From the NCBI RefSeq assembly GCF_000429465.1, contig NZ_AUBX01000017.1:124001-188000 (forward strand): a DNA stretch of 64,000 nucleotides, written 5' to 3'. Below the pieces are notes generated by a model. That model was not told where the DNA came from, did no database searches, and saw only the letters and a program-made list of their open reading frames with translations. A program made the translations under genes and the position numbers. This document shows, piece after piece, positions 29,543-38,889 of the stretch; position 1 is the first letter of the stretch, and every line of letters begins with the position of its first letter. This stretch comes from Algoriphagus vanfongensis DSM 17529 (lineage in GTDB: Bacteria > Bacteroidota > Bacteroidia > Cytophagales > Cyclobacteriaceae).

Positions 29543-29616
29543 TTTATCATTTTTGCGCAGTTCTAGGTATTTTTTTTCACCTAGCGGATCCCATTACTTG
29601 CTCAAAATTCAGATCG

Positions 29617-29982
29617 ATGAAAGACAATGCTTCCAATTTGAAATTGGTGGCATTTAGGATTCATCCGAGCCAAGAAGCACAGATAATAGCCGAATCAAAA
29701 CGTCTCAATATCTCGAAAAGCGAACTGGTCAGAAGGAAACTCAAGGGTTCAGAAGCAAGGATCATTGACACTAACGGAATCTTAAATGCTATTGAGAAAA
29801 TTGTTTCAGAGCAAGCTAGAGTGAACAATAACATCAATCAATTGGCAAAACATGCCAATACCTACAGGGATAAGATTTCACCTCAGGTATTTAGGGATCA
29901 TACCGAATTGATGATGAAACATCTAGAATATCGGGATTTCATGAATAAGGTTTTAAAGCAGATCTATCAGATAATCAAATGA
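29617..29982 (+). CDS. MobA-like relaxosome accessory protein
   Basis: 121 residues from the ATG at 29617; upstream in-frame sequence from 29536 runs through the inverted repeat edge and is unlikely. FRIHPSQEAQIIAESKRLNISKSELVRRKL forms a ribbon-helix-helix-like DNA-binding start. The helical ILNAIEKIVSEQARVNNNINQLAKHAN is the MobC/MobA 'NxxNQLAR' motif. It should bind oriT and assist the relaxase, whose ATG overlaps its stop. Confidence 0.85.
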   Translation: MKDNASNLKLVAFRIHPSQEAQIIAESKRLNISKSELVRRKLKGSEARIIDTNGILNAIEKIVSEQARVNNNINQLAKHANTYRDKISPQVFRDHTELMMKHLEYRDFMNKVLKQIYQIIK

Positions 29983-31307
29983 GAGTTAAGATTCTTTCCA
30001 GTACAAGTTCATTCAATGGTGTGACATACAACACCAACAAAACCCAGAATGAAAAAGGGGAGCTGACCAGACTTCGAAATTTCGGATATCTCCAAGATAC
30101 AAAGGAGGTAGGTCCTCATGAAGTCAAAAACTATTTGATGGCTCATTCTAACAGGAATTCCATTGTCAAAGACAAGCAATTCCATGCCATGATCAGTTGT
30201 AAAGGGAGAGAGTATTCCAAGGAGCAGCTAACCGATATCGCTCATGAGTGGGTAGATAAAATGGGATATGGCAGTAATCCTTTCCTGATTGTTTTTCACA
30301 AGGACACCGCAAACAATCATGTTCATATCGTCTCCTCCAGAATTGATAAAGAAGGAAAGAAGATCAACGATTCCTTTGAAAAACTGAGAGCTCAAGAAGT
30401 GATCAATGAAATCATGAGACTGAATCCAAAGCATGAAGCTGGAAAGGCTATCGAAAAGCTAAAAGAGTTTCATTTCAGTACAAAGGCTCAAGGAATGATG
30501 ATTTTGGAGAACCTGGGATTCAAGCTGAGAGAAAAAAATGAACAGTTGGAGTTGATCAAGTATGGCTCAGTTCAAGGGACAATGTCCTTATCAGAGATCA
30601 ATCAGAAAATCCAATCTTATGAATTGAATAAGTCCAGGGCTTTTCAGCTGAAAGCAATTCTCGACAAATACTCCAAGGTTTATCAAACTAAGCCGATCCC
30701 ACTTTTTGAGCCAACACATGATGGAAAGAACCAAAAACCAATTGGCTATCGCTCGGATCTAGGAGATTTCCTTAAAGACAAGTTTGGCGTAGAACTGAAA
30801 TTTCATGGGAAAGAAGGTAAGACTCCTTATGGCTATTCCATCATCGATAATTCCAGCCGGATCATTTTCAAAGGGAGTGAAGTATTTCCATTGAAAAGCT
30901 TGATGGAGCAAGAGGGAGAGAGAAAGTCCTACCAATCCAAGGATAAGATAAAAGAGCTGTTGGTTGACAAGATTGGTGGAAAAGTAAAGCTTCAATCCGC
31001 GCTAAACGATTTTCCAACAGTTCGAAAAGGAATGGAGTACCATTCACTTCAATTTGAGAATCGAGATGGGAATTCCTATCTGAAAACCTCCCAAGGTGAT
31101 GTTCCAACCAAAGACATTTTATCGCCAGATCAACAGCTGGCATTAGCTAAATATTTCAGTGAGTCAGGCGATCAATCAAGAACTCAAACTCAGGAGGAAT
31201 TCGACTTGATCCCAATGCTCAATATCGCTAATGACGTGGATGATGAGGCTGTCCATGGCAGGAGAAGGAACAAGAAACGCAAAGGAGACAATGAAATCAC
31301 GAGATAA
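29979..31307 (+). CDS. Relaxase / mobilisation nuclease (MOBP-type)
   Basis: 442 residues. It nicks oriT and stays covalently bound to the transferred strand. The candidate catalytic Tyr is Tyr17 in SFNGVTYNTNK. The metal-binding histidines lie in FHKDTANNHVHIVSSR (His107, His114, His116). The C-terminal part is basic and less conserved, as in Bacteroidota MobB. It overlaps the MobA-like gene by 4 bp, and its 3' end overlaps the ParA-like traA. Confidence 0.92.
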   Translation: MRVKILSSTSSFNGVTYNTNKTQNEKGELTRLRNFGYLQDTKEVGPHEVKNYLMAHSNRNSIVKDKQFHAMISCKGREYSKEQLTDIAHEWVDKMGYGSNPFLIVFHKDTANNHVHIVSSRIDKEGKKINDSFEKLRAQEVINEIMRLNPKHEAGKAIEKLKEFHFSTKAQGMMILENLGFKLREKNEQLELIKYGSVQGTMSLSEINQKIQSYELNKSRAFQLKAILDKYSKVYQTKPIPLFEPTHDGKNQKPIGYRSDLGDFLKDKFGVELKFHGKEGKTPYGYSIIDNSSRIIFKGSEVFPLKSLMEQEGERKSYQSKDKIKELLVDKIGGKVKLQSALNDFPTVRKGMEYHSLQFENRDGNSYLKTSQGDVPTKDILSPDQQLALAKYFSESGDQSRTQTQEEFDLIPMLNIANDVDDEAVHGRRRNKKRKGDNEITR

Positions 31308-31968
31308 AAATTTTAGCATGATCATACTGTTTGCGAACCAAAAAGGAGGAGTTGGAAAAAGTACACTGGCGGTGCTGTTTTCCAATTTCGCAGTCCAAAA
31401 AAGGAATCGAAAAGTGAAGGTTTTTGACATGGACTTTCAGCAGTCTTTGTACAACAAATACCTCAATTCGGATCTGCTGGAGAATGAAAAGCTGTATGAA
31501 GTTGAGCTTGCTAATATTCCTGGATTTAAGTCCATCAAAAAGAAAGTAAGCCTATATCCAGCTCAGCTAACAGTCATTGACTTGGCTGGGAAAATGGATG
31601 ACGATAATCTGATCCAAGTTTTCAAAGAGTCTGAATTGATCATTTGCCCTTTCTGCTATGACGAATATAGCGTGACCAGCACTTTTGAGTTTTGCTACGT
31701 GGTCAAAAAGGTGAACCCATCAAGCAAAATCATCTTGATTCCCAATCGGGTCAAATCCTCCGTCAAGTACGAAACGCTGGAATCTGTCAACCAAGCTTTG
31801 GGGCAATTTGGAGAACTCAGCTCCCCAGTATCTGACAGAATAGATTTTCAGCGTCTGACCACTTCCTATACGCCTGAAACTTTGGTTCCTATCCTGGATC
31901 CAATTTTCAATAAAATTTTTGATGACCACATAGAAACGGAATCTACATGGGAAGCGGAGACTATATAA
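31291..31968 (+). CDS. TraA-like ParA/MinD ATPase
   Basis: 225 residues from the ATG at 31291, preceded by AAAGGAGA and overlapping the relaxase end by 17 bp; ATG 31318 is an alternative. The deviant Walker A QKGGVGKSTLA is near the start. DFQQSLYNKYL and a Walker B VIDLAGKMDD follow. It corresponds to the ParA-type TraA at the head of CTnDOT-like transfer operons. It is distinct in sequence from the partition ATPase at 26118. Confidence 0.85.
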   Translation: MKSRDKNFSMIILFANQKGGVGKSTLAVLFSNFAVQKRNRKVKVFDMDFQQSLYNKYLNSDLLENEKLYEVELANIPGFKSIKKKVSLYPAQLTVIDLAGKMDDDNLIQVFKESELIICPFCYDEYSVTSTFEFCYVVKKVNPSSKIILIPNRVKSSVKYETLESVNQALGQFGELSSPVSDRIDFQRLTTSYTPETLVPILDPIFNKIFDDHIETESTWEAETI

Positions 31969-32291
31969 ATAAGTTGGTGCAAGGTGTCCGAGCTGAGATA
32001 ACTATCGGTGAAAATCATGACGTTTTGCCATCAGTAGCTGAAGAAAATGATAATGTCGACAAGGAAGCATCAGATATCAATAAGCTTTTGGAAAGCATGA
32101 GAAAATTTGAAGTGAAAGGGGAATCAAAACGATTGATTCGAATAGATGCTAGAACTGAAGAAGTCTTGAAGCTTCTGAATCCCACTTTTCGAGTGGATGT
32201 GACCTCCTTTGTGAATTTTTTATGCTGGGAGTTTTTCAAGGAAAACCCTGAACTGATCAATGAAATAAAACAGTCACTAAATAAGATTTAA
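31947..32291 (+). CDS. DUF3408-like conjugal transfer protein (TraB/TraC position)
   Basis: 114 residues. The acidic N-terminus is followed by KRLIRIDARTEEVLKLLNPTFRVDVTSFVNFLCWEFF, which fits the C-terminal helical block of DUF3408 proteins found after TraA. It probably acts as a small DNA- or ParA-binding partner. It overlaps the TraA stop by 22 bp and lies 2 bp before the next gene. Confidence 0.6.
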   Translation: MGSGDYINKLVQGVRAEITIGENHDVLPSVAEENDNVDKEASDINKLLESMRKFEVKGESKRLIRIDARTEEVLKLLNPTFRVDVTSFVNFLCWEFFKENPELINEIKQSLNKI

Positions 32292-32293
32292 CG

Positions 32294-32665
32294 ATGACCT
32301 GGACAGACTTCTTTCTATACCTAGCCCTATTCTATGTAGTGTATTATGCCGCAAATGTCATAATCGATGTATTGCGCAAGCCTCGAGTTGTAGGAATCCA
32401 AGAAGGCGATGCTTACACATTCGAGTCAGATCTAACAGAGTTTGACGAGAAACCTACAGTCATTGAGGATGATGAACCAATAGTTCCGAATCCAGCTAAT
32501 TCCATTGCAAATAATCCGATCAAGGAAACGGAAGAAGTTGATGGAATAGAAATCAAAGCCGTGAATCCAGGCAAGTCATCTGGAGGAGTGACCAATATCG
32601 ATTCCTTGTTTGCACTAGCGAAAGAAGGTACAATTGAAATGAAAAAAAGCATCGTGTACTCATGA
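32294..32665 (+). CDS. Single-pass membrane protein in TraD position
   Basis: 123 residues. One N-terminal TM helix (FFLYLALFYVVYYAANVIIDVL) is followed by an acidic, low-complexity cytoplasmic or periplasmic tail rich in Asp, Glu and Pro. It ends with VTNIDSLFALAKEGTIEMKKS. No sequence family is certain; the position and layout match TraD-like proteins of related elements. It overlaps the TraE-like gene by 4 bp. Confidence 0.5.
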   Translation: MTWTDFFLYLALFYVVYYAANVIIDVLRKPRVVGIQEGDAYTFESDLTEFDEKPTVIEDDEPIVPNPANSIANNPIKETEEVDGIEIKAVNPGKSSGGVTNIDSLFALAKEGTIEMKKSIVYS

Positions 32666-32985
32666 GAATAGGTCAATATTTTCTAGTCAGCGGTTTTCTA
32701 TTTCTGCTTTTGTCGTGTTCAGAAAGCATCGCTCAGTCTCCTCCTGGAGTGTCAGAATTCAATAGGGTAGGGGATGATATGGAGAAATTCTACGTCGCAC
32801 TCTCAAGATTGGCCTTTGTAGTCGGAGCGGTTTCTGGATTGCTCGGAGGTCTTCGAGTCTACAACAATTGGCAGATGGGTCGGCATCATATAGATGTTCA
32901 GGTGATCAGCTGGTTTGGAGCATGCTTGTTTCTAGCAACCATTGGGTTTTTTCTGAGCGGACTTTACGGAGTTCCACTTTCCTAA
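32662..32985 (+). CDS. DUF4134 TraE-like protein, first copy
   Basis: 107 residues. Signal or first TM (FLLLSCSESIAQ), then two TM segments separated by a short loop (LAFVVGAVSGLLGGLRVYNNWQMGRHHIDVQVISWFGACLFLATIGFFLSGLYG). GxxxGLxGGxRVYxxW is the DUF4134 signature also present in the following gene. It is a likely VirB2/VirB3-like channel or pilin-type component. Note the Cys of LLSC, which could be lipidated. Confidence 0.75.
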   Translation: MRIGQYFLVSGFLFLLLSCSESIAQSPPGVSEFNRVGDDMEKFYVALSRLAFVVGAVSGLLGGLRVYNNWQMGRHHIDVQVISWFGACLFLATIGFFLSGLYGVPLS

Positions 32986-33045
32986 AACTATACAACCAAT
33001 TCAATATAGTCCATGAAATATTTTCTTACTAAAACCACAAAAATC

Positions 33046-33351
33046 ATGTTCAACAGAACCACAAAAAAGATCTCAAGTGCCTTAGCAATGGCCATTGTTT
33101 CAATTTCTGCTCAAGCTCAAGGAGTGCAGGGAATTACAGCAGCAGAATCCTCACTTCTAGCTTATGTAGATCCTGTGGCAAGCCTTTGTCTGGTGATCGG
33201 AGCAGTTGTCGGACTTATTGGAGGCATTAGGGTCTACATCAAATGGAATTCCGGAGATCAGGATATCAATAAAGAATTGATGGGCTGGGGCGGTTCCTGT
33301 CTGTTTTTAGTGTTGGTCAGCGTGATCATTAAAGCATTTTTCGGAGTCTAA
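33046..33351 (+). CDS. traE: DUF4134 TraE protein, second copy
   Basis: 101 residues from ATG 33046 (33013 is possible). A signal peptide ends AQAQG. Two TM helices follow with VIGAVVGLIGGIRVYIKWNSGDQDINKELMGWGGSCLFL, the canonical DUF4134 form. It is probably the major pilin-like or channel subunit of the mating apparatus. It is paralogous to the gene just upstream, and its stop overlaps the TraF start by one base. Confidence 0.85.
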   Translation: MFNRTTKKISSALAMAIVSISAQAQGVQGITAAESSLLAYVDPVASLCLVIGAVVGLIGGIRVYIKWNSGDQDINKELMGWGGSCLFLVLVSVIIKAFFGV

Positions 33352-33635
33352 TGGCCAAGCAATTTCCGATATATAAGGGGCTTCAAAAACCCCTTATTTA
33401 TCGTGGATTCCAAGGAAAGTTTATCGGATGGGGCATCGCCTCACTGGTGATTGGAGTCGTGTTGGGAGGACTAATTGGCAGTTTGACCAGCATGGTTTTA
33501 GGAGGTGCAATCACCATTTCAGTAGTCGTTTCTGGTCTTTTCATCACTTCCCAGCAACAGAAAAAAGGACTTCACAGCAAAACAAGGTACCTCGGGGTTT
33601 TTCAAATCTCGACCTCTTTAAAATCAATCAAATGA
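33351..33635 (+). CDS. traF: DUF4133 TraF protein
   Basis: 94 residues. Begins FPIYKGLQKPLIYRGFQGKFIGWG, the DUF4133 signature, then two TM helices and a basic end (QQQKKGLHSKTRYLG). It corresponds to VirB3-like TraF in CTnDOT. Its stop overlaps the traG start (ATGATG). Confidence 0.88.
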   Translation: MAKQFPIYKGLQKPLIYRGFQGKFIGWGIASLVIGVVLGGLIGSLTSMVLGGAITISVVVSGLFITSQQQKKGLHSKTRYLGVFQISTSLKSIK

Positions 33636-36142
33636 TGTTCAAGAAGAAAAAGAATGAATTTAAGTTACCCTATTTAGGGATTGAAAATGAGATCAATGGA
33701 TTCCATTTTCTATTCAATCTGAAGGGTGATTTTGGAGTCACTCTAAAATTGGATAACCCTGTCATTCAATATTCGGCTGATTCATCAAAGTATGATACTT
33801 TCCATCAGCTTTATACCAATGTGATCAAAATCCTTGGTGAGGGGCATTTGATTCAAAAGCAGGATATTTTTTCAAGGAAACTTTACTGTGAAAATAGCTC
33901 AAAGGAGTACTTACAGAAAAAGTATGACGAGCATTTCCAAGGGCGGGAATATACAGACCTGAAGACCTTTTTGGTAATCACCAAAAGATCAAAAGGCAGA
34001 TATAGCGAGAAGTCGGTTAATGATTTTATTCAAACACTTGGAAAGATCACAGACCTATTTGGAAGGACAGGTATCAAAGCTGAAACTCTCAATCGAGCGG
34101 AAACGGATCGCTATGTCAAGCGAATCCTCAGTATGAATTTTCATCAAGAAGGGATTGTACTGGATAATCTGCTTTCTGAGGAAACTCAAGTAGAAAGTGG
34201 GGATAGAGCCTTTCGGTCGATTTCCTTAGTAGATACTGACAAAGTCGAGCTTCCTGAACAGGTTAAGACTCACCTGGAGCGAAATGACAAGGATAGCCTC
34301 AAAGGGTTCCCAATTGACAATATGGGTTTCCTGTTCGATATCCCAAATTTCGAAACAGTGGTTTACAATCAGGTCATTGAAATTATTGAGCAGAGGCCAA
34401 TCCAGACCAAGCTTGAACTCAAGCGTAAACGGCATTCAGGAATACCCGATCCAGCCAATAATTTATGTGTTGAAGATATTGATAGGCTTTTGGAAGATGT
34501 GGCAAGGCATAACCAACTTCTAGTCAATTGCCATTTCAACGTGGTTGTTTCCGCTAAAAAGGAGCATATCCAATCGGCTTGTAATTATGTCGAGTCCTCT
34601 TTGTTCCAACAAGGAATTGTCGCTAACAAGAACTCGTACAATCAACTGGAACTGTTCAGGACGATCCTTCCCTGCAATACGGCAGAGCTGAAGGTGTACG
34701 ATTACTTTTTGACCACGTCAGATGCTGCCTTGTGTTTTTTCCTAAAAGAATCACTGAATAAGGATGAGGAAAGCGGTTTTCAGATTCGTTTCACTGATCG
34801 TCAAGGAATTCCCTTGAAAATCGATCCAGCTGATTTGCCGATGCAGTTCAATCGGATCAACAACCGAAACAAGTTTGTTCTTGGCCCTTCTGGTTCAGGA
34901 AAATCATTCTTCATGAATGCACTCATCGAGCAGTATTGCATGTGGAACAATAGACCAGATCCCAAATGGCTGATGGATGTTGTAATCGTGGATACTGGAC
35001 ATTCCTACTCGGGTTTGTGCCGGTATTACCAGGGGAAATACATCACTTACACCGAGGAAAAGCCAATTACTACCAATCCTTTTGCCATCTCTGAAGAGGA
35101 ATACAACATTGAGAAAAAGGACTACCTCTTGACGCTTGTCTCACTTCTTTGGAAGACAGCTGAAGGAACAGTTTCTCAGGTTGAGGCAGATGTAATTTCA
35201 AATACGATATCAGCGTATTACTCATCCTATTTTTCTGAGTCAGGGAAAATCAATAGACTTTGCTTCAACAGCTTTTATGAGTTCGCGCTGGATAAGATTC
35301 CCGAGATAATGGATAGAGAACGAATCAGTTTCGAAATCGATGAGTTCCGATTCGTTCTTAAAAAGTTCTATAAAGGAGGTGAATTCGAAAACCTTCTAAA
35401 CGAAGAGGTGGACAGCTCCTTATTTACTGAATCCTTTGTGGTATTCGAAATTGATAGCATCAAGGAACACAAGGTGCTTTTTCCAATTGTGACGCTCATC
35501 ATCATGGATGTATTTATCCAGAAAATGAGATTTCGATTCAAATACCGTAAAGCCCTGATCATTGAAGAGGCTTGGAAGGCAATAGCCTCCCCATTGATGG
35601 CAGGCTACATCCTTTATCTCTATAAAACAGTCCGAAAATTCTGGGGAGAAGCAATTGTGGTGACACAGGAGCTTGGTGATATCATCGGCAATGAAGTGGT
35701 CAAAGACAGCATCATCAATAATTCAGATACTATTTGCCTTCTGGATCAGACCAAATTCAAAGACAACTATTCCCAGATAGCCTCCTTGCTTTCCATTAAT
35801 GAAAATGAGCGAAAAAAGATCTTCACCATCAACCAATTGGATAATCAAGATGGACGTGGAAGGTTCAAGGAAGTCTATATCCGAAGAGGTTCTACCGGTG
35901 AGGTTTATGGAGTTGAAGTTTCCTTGCACCAATACCTCACATACACGACTGAGAAACCCGAAAAATCTGCTGTAGAAATTTATACAAATGCCTTTGGAGG
36001 ATACCAAGACGGGTTGGATGCATTTGTTGAAGACTTCGAAGAATCAAAGGTTTCTCTCCACAGCTTTTTTGAAAAAGTAAATAAAAGGGGGATTCCATTT
36101 AGAGAAATCATGATGCCTACCAATTACCGCATTGCCTTATGA
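33632..36142 (+). CDS. traG: VirB4-type conjugation ATPase TraG
   Basis: 836 residues from ATG 33632; in-frame sequence from 33428 lies inside traF and is not used. It has an N-terminal VirB4 region, then the Walker A GPSGSGKSFFMN near residue 418. VIVDTGHSYSGL follows the P-loop, and the ATPase C-lobe IIEEAWKAIASP is Walker B-like. VVTQELGDIIGNEVVKDSIINNSDT is a VirB4 motif. It energises assembly of the transfer apparatus at the membrane. It overlaps traF and the next gene by 4 bp each. Confidence 0.95.
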   Translation: MMFKKKKNEFKLPYLGIENEINGFHFLFNLKGDFGVTLKLDNPVIQYSADSSKYDTFHQLYTNVIKILGEGHLIQKQDIFSRKLYCENSSKEYLQKKYDEHFQGREYTDLKTFLVITKRSKGRYSEKSVNDFIQTLGKITDLFGRTGIKAETLNRAETDRYVKRILSMNFHQEGIVLDNLLSEETQVESGDRAFRSISLVDTDKVELPEQVKTHLERNDKDSLKGFPIDNMGFLFDIPNFETVVYNQVIEIIEQRPIQTKLELKRKRHSGIPDPANNLCVEDIDRLLEDVARHNQLLVNCHFNVVVSAKKEHIQSACNYVESSLFQQGIVANKNSYNQLELFRTILPCNTAELKVYDYFLTTSDAALCFFLKESLNKDEESGFQIRFTDRQGIPLKIDPADLPMQFNRINNRNKFVLGPSGSGKSFFMNALIEQYCMWNNRPDPKWLMDVVIVDTGHSYSGLCRYYQGKYITYTEEKPITTNPFAISEEEYNIEKKDYLLTLVSLLWKTAEGTVSQVEADVISNTISAYYSSYFSESGKINRLCFNSFYEFALDKIPEIMDRERISFEIDEFRFVLKKFYKGGEFENLLNEEVDSSLFTESFVVFEIDSIKEHKVLFPIVTLIIMDVFIQKMRFRFKYRKALIIEEAWKAIASPLMAGYILYLYKTVRKFWGEAIVVTQELGDIIGNEVVKDSIINNSDTICLLDQTKFKDNYSQIASLLSINENERKKIFTINQLDNQDGRGRFKEVYIRRGSTGEVYGVEVSLHQYLTYTTEKPEKSAVEIYTNAFGGYQDGLDAFVEDFEESKVSLHSFFEKVNKRGIPFREIMMPTNYRIAL

Positions 36143-36801
36143 AATACCTTCAATTCATTCTATTTCTGATTTTTTCAGGGTCTGCTTTTGGACAGGCTGT
36201 TTATGTAGATCCAGCCGTTGCATCGGCCACAGCTGCACATTCTGCTGTCATCAATTCTCAGTTGAAGGCTACCAATGAACGATTGACACTTATCGAAAGA
36301 GGACAATTGGCCGTGACCGGAAATCTTACCATCGTCAATACGATGCAGGACAAAATCTACAAGGGACTTTCCGAAGTCAGTTCTATTCTGACCAATCTTT
36401 CCAATGTAAAAGAAATTGCAAGGATGGCGACGGCTATTTCAGGGGATTTGAATGAAGTGATGGAATTGGCGGGAGAAAATCCGGCTCTACTTCTATTTGC
36501 TGAAAAAAACGGTACCATGTTCCAGCAGAGAGCAACCTCTTTGGCTCTGGAGGTAAGCTCATTTGTCCTTAAAGGGGGAGAAAATAACCTGATGGATGCA
36601 GGGGAAAGATCGAAGCTGATCAATCAGATCTTGACTGAAATGGTGATCCTGAGATCCCATACCTATGGCATGTATCGCGCCATGTATTTTGCCCAAATGA
36701 AGGGTTTCGTCAAAGCCTTAAACCCCTTTCAAGGATATATCAATTTGGATATCCAAGTAGCTCAGGATATCGCCAGAAAAACCAAAATCCTACAACGATG
36801 A
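36139..36801 (+). CDS. Exported helical transfer protein, paralogue 1
   Basis: 220 residues: signal peptide ending AFG-Q, then helical. It shares with the next two genes a core 'NPALLLFAExxxxxxxxRxxxL' and a C-terminal 'LNPFQGYINxDxxVxxDI..K.KIL-R'. It occupies the TraH/TraI zone of CTnDOT-like operons (a DUF4141-like role is possible). It is presumably periplasmic and part of the mating channel or its scaffold. It overlaps traG by 4 bp. Confidence 0.7.
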   Translation: MKYLQFILFLIFSGSAFGQAVYVDPAVASATAAHSAVINSQLKATNERLTLIERGQLAVTGNLTIVNTMQDKIYKGLSEVSSILTNLSNVKEIARMATAISGDLNEVMELAGENPALLLFAEKNGTMFQQRATSLALEVSSFVLKGGENNLMDAGERSKLINQILTEMVILRSHTYGMYRAMYFAQMKGFVKALNPFQGYINLDIQVAQDIARKTKILQR

Positions 36802-37451
36802 AGTTCCTTAACATTCTTCTTTTGGTGCTTTTTTTTAACATTGAATTGGGTCATGCCCAGGTGAATGTTGCGTTGCTACATCAGTTGGTCGACGAATCCA
36901 AGTCTGAGTACAATCTTCAAAAAGAAGCGAAAGCAAATCAGGGGAAGAATGCTGTTAATGAAGAAGTAAACAAGAATCTGGTGAATTCGGTGAAGGAAAA
37001 ATACCGAGTTGTTCAGGAACGATTTGCCAAACTGTCCATTGTGATCGATGCATTTGGAATTGTAACAACGGCTGAACCCTTAGTGAACTCAATCATTGAT
37101 AACCAACAACAGATTGTTTACTACTGCCAGCAAGATCCAAGCTTGTTACTTTTTGCGATAGAAACAGAAAAGCTTTTTGTAGAAAGATCCTATTCCCTGA
37201 TGAATTATCTCATTGGACTTTCGGCAAGTATCGGAGTAGTCAATCAAATGAAAGTCTCCGAGCGGAGGATTCTTTTTCAGCATATTATTGACGAGTTGAG
37301 GGAAATCAATGGAATTTCTTACACCGCTTCAAAGTCTCTGCAGCACCATTTGGAGAGAAGTTTAGGAGTCAATCCTTATCTGGGATATGTGGCCACAGAA
37401 ATGGCTTTGGTCGAAGAAATTATTCAAAACGCCAAAACCCTAACCCGATGA
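36798..37451 (+). CDS. Exported helical transfer protein, paralogue 2
   Basis: 217 residues; signal peptide ending GHAQ. It carries the shared DPSLLLFAIETEKLFVERSYSL block, and the ending LGVNPYLGYVATEMALVEEIIQNAKTLTR aligns with paralogues 1 and 3. It is the most diverged of the three: the KGGEN-type loop is replaced by GVVNQ. It overlaps both neighbours by 4 bp. Confidence 0.7.
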   Translation: MKFLNILLLVLFFNIELGHAQVNVALLHQLVDESKSEYNLQKEAKANQGKNAVNEEVNKNLVNSVKEKYRVVQERFAKLSIVIDAFGIVTTAEPLVNSIIDNQQQIVYYCQQDPSLLLFAIETEKLFVERSYSLMNYLIGLSASIGVVNQMKVSERRILFQHIIDELREINGISYTASKSLQHHLERSLGVNPYLGYVATEMALVEEIIQNAKTLTR

Positions 37452-38110
37452 AAAAGCTCCTTTTCTTTTTGTTGTGTTTCGGTGCATTTCAAGCCAATTC
37501 TCAAACAGTAGTTTTTGATCGAAACCATTTTACGATTGTCAATGCAAACGCTGCCATGAGGAATGTCAGCGAAATAGGCTACCACAAAACATTGGATATC
37601 ATCAAACAAAACACGGATGATATCATTCTCAATTCCTCCGGCTTAGCGATGGTGCAGACCATGATTGTCAATTCCTTGACCCAAGTGAATGAGGGATTTA
37701 AAGATGCCATTCAGATTAGAATGATAGGAGAAACGGTTTTGGATATCACTTCGATATCAGCTGAAGCATTTCAATTGGCTTCAGGAAATCCAGTTCTATT
37801 CCTTTTTACTGAAGAATATACTTCTCAGGCAAAGACCAAAAGCATCCAACTTGTAACGGAAGTCTCAAGCCTAATCTTAAAGGAAGGGGAAAACCTGCTG
37901 ATGAATTACAATGTCAGGGACGAACTTCTAAATGACGTACAAAAGGAACTGCAAGTGATTCTTGCATTGGTCATCTCTGCCCGGAATAGCATCTATTGGG
38001 CAAAGTCAAATGGTGTGATCAGGTCACTTAATCCCTATCAATCCTACATCAACAAGGATCTAGCACTGATCAACGATATCATCCTCAAACAGAAAATCCT
38101 TAACCGATGA
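37448..38110 (+). CDS. Exported helical transfer protein, paralogue 3
   Basis: 220 residues; signal peptide ending NSQ. It carries NPVLFLFTEEYTSQAKTKSIQLVTEVSSLILKEGENLLM and SLNPYQSYINKDLALINDIILKQKILNR. These align closely with paralogue 1 (EVSSFVLKGGENNLM; ALNPFQGYIN). It overlaps paralogue 2 and the following gene by 4 bp. Confidence 0.7.
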   Translation: MKKLLFFLLCFGAFQANSQTVVFDRNHFTIVNANAAMRNVSEIGYHKTLDIIKQNTDDIILNSSGLAMVQTMIVNSLTQVNEGFKDAIQIRMIGETVLDITSISAEAFQLASGNPVLFLFTEEYTSQAKTKSIQLVTEVSSLILKEGENLLMNYNVRDELLNDVQKELQVILALVISARNSIYWAKSNGVIRSLNPYQSYINKDLALINDIILKQKILNR

Positions 38111-38889
38111 AAGCACTACTCACATTTTTGATCTTTAGCTTTTTCTATGTCTCGCTTTTCGGGCAAACTCCAATTCACGATAAGGCCATTGTCGCACAAC
38201 AGGAAAGAATGGTTTTTAAACAATGGGATGAGGATAAATTCTATCCAGAGCCAAAGCGATTCCTGGGCATACCGACAAACCCTCTTTGGTATTCTACCTG
38301 GGCTTTGCATCCTAATTATCCAGACTTGGACAGAAGGCCTCTTTCTCCAGCAGGAGAACAAACCCAAAGACTGGGGTTGGCTGCTGCCATGCAGATTTCA
38401 TCTGATTATTATAAGCAGCATTCGGATACAATTAAAAACTTGGCAAATGCAGAAATTGCTCGTATTTCTGGTGCTATTTCGGCCACAGATCCCCTTTTTC
38501 AGCTCTACTACAAAAAGGAACTCAAGCCATTGGAAAATGCAGAGGAAATAGCTTTTCAGGGAGTTTCTTCCGAAGTGGTGGAGTACATGACGAAGCAGGG
38601 TGCTTATCAATGGTATCTCAATAATATGGCTTCGCTCTCAGAGCGCTTTGGTTTTGCAAAAAGTCTGGATATGGAAAGAGGTCAGCGAATCCTGATGTAT
38701 CACAGAATTATGCTTGAAATGAGAGAAATCCTGGAGAAATGGCAATACAAACTTGATATGTCTGCCAATATGCTGGCCTTTCGAAAACTGAGCAATCGAA
38801 AAATTAGCGGTGAAATCACTTTTTCAGAATCACAGGATGAGGTGGACAGAGCTAAAAAAATCGCCAACCAAACACAGATCCTGAAATGA
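38107..38889 (+). CDS. Exported transfer protein of unknown family
   Basis: 260 residues; N-terminal signal peptide (FLIFSFFYVSLFGQ). Not obviously related to the three preceding paralogues, although it is also helical and ends with AKKIANQTQILK, recalling their KILxR ends. It contains WYSTWALHPNYPDLDRRPLSPAGEQTQRLG. It lies between paralogue 3 and traJ with 4-bp overlaps, so it is almost certainly a transfer-apparatus component. Confidence 0.6.
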   Translation: MKALLTFLIFSFFYVSLFGQTPIHDKAIVAQQERMVFKQWDEDKFYPEPKRFLGIPTNPLWYSTWALHPNYPDLDRRPLSPAGEQTQRLGLAAAMQISSDYYKQHSDTIKNLANAEIARISGAISATDPLFQLYYKKELKPLENAEEIAFQGVSSEVVEYMTKQGAYQWYLNNMASLSERFGFAKSLDMERGQRILMYHRIMLEMREILEKWQYKLDMSANMLAFRKLSNRKISGEITFSESQDEVDRAKKIANQTQILK

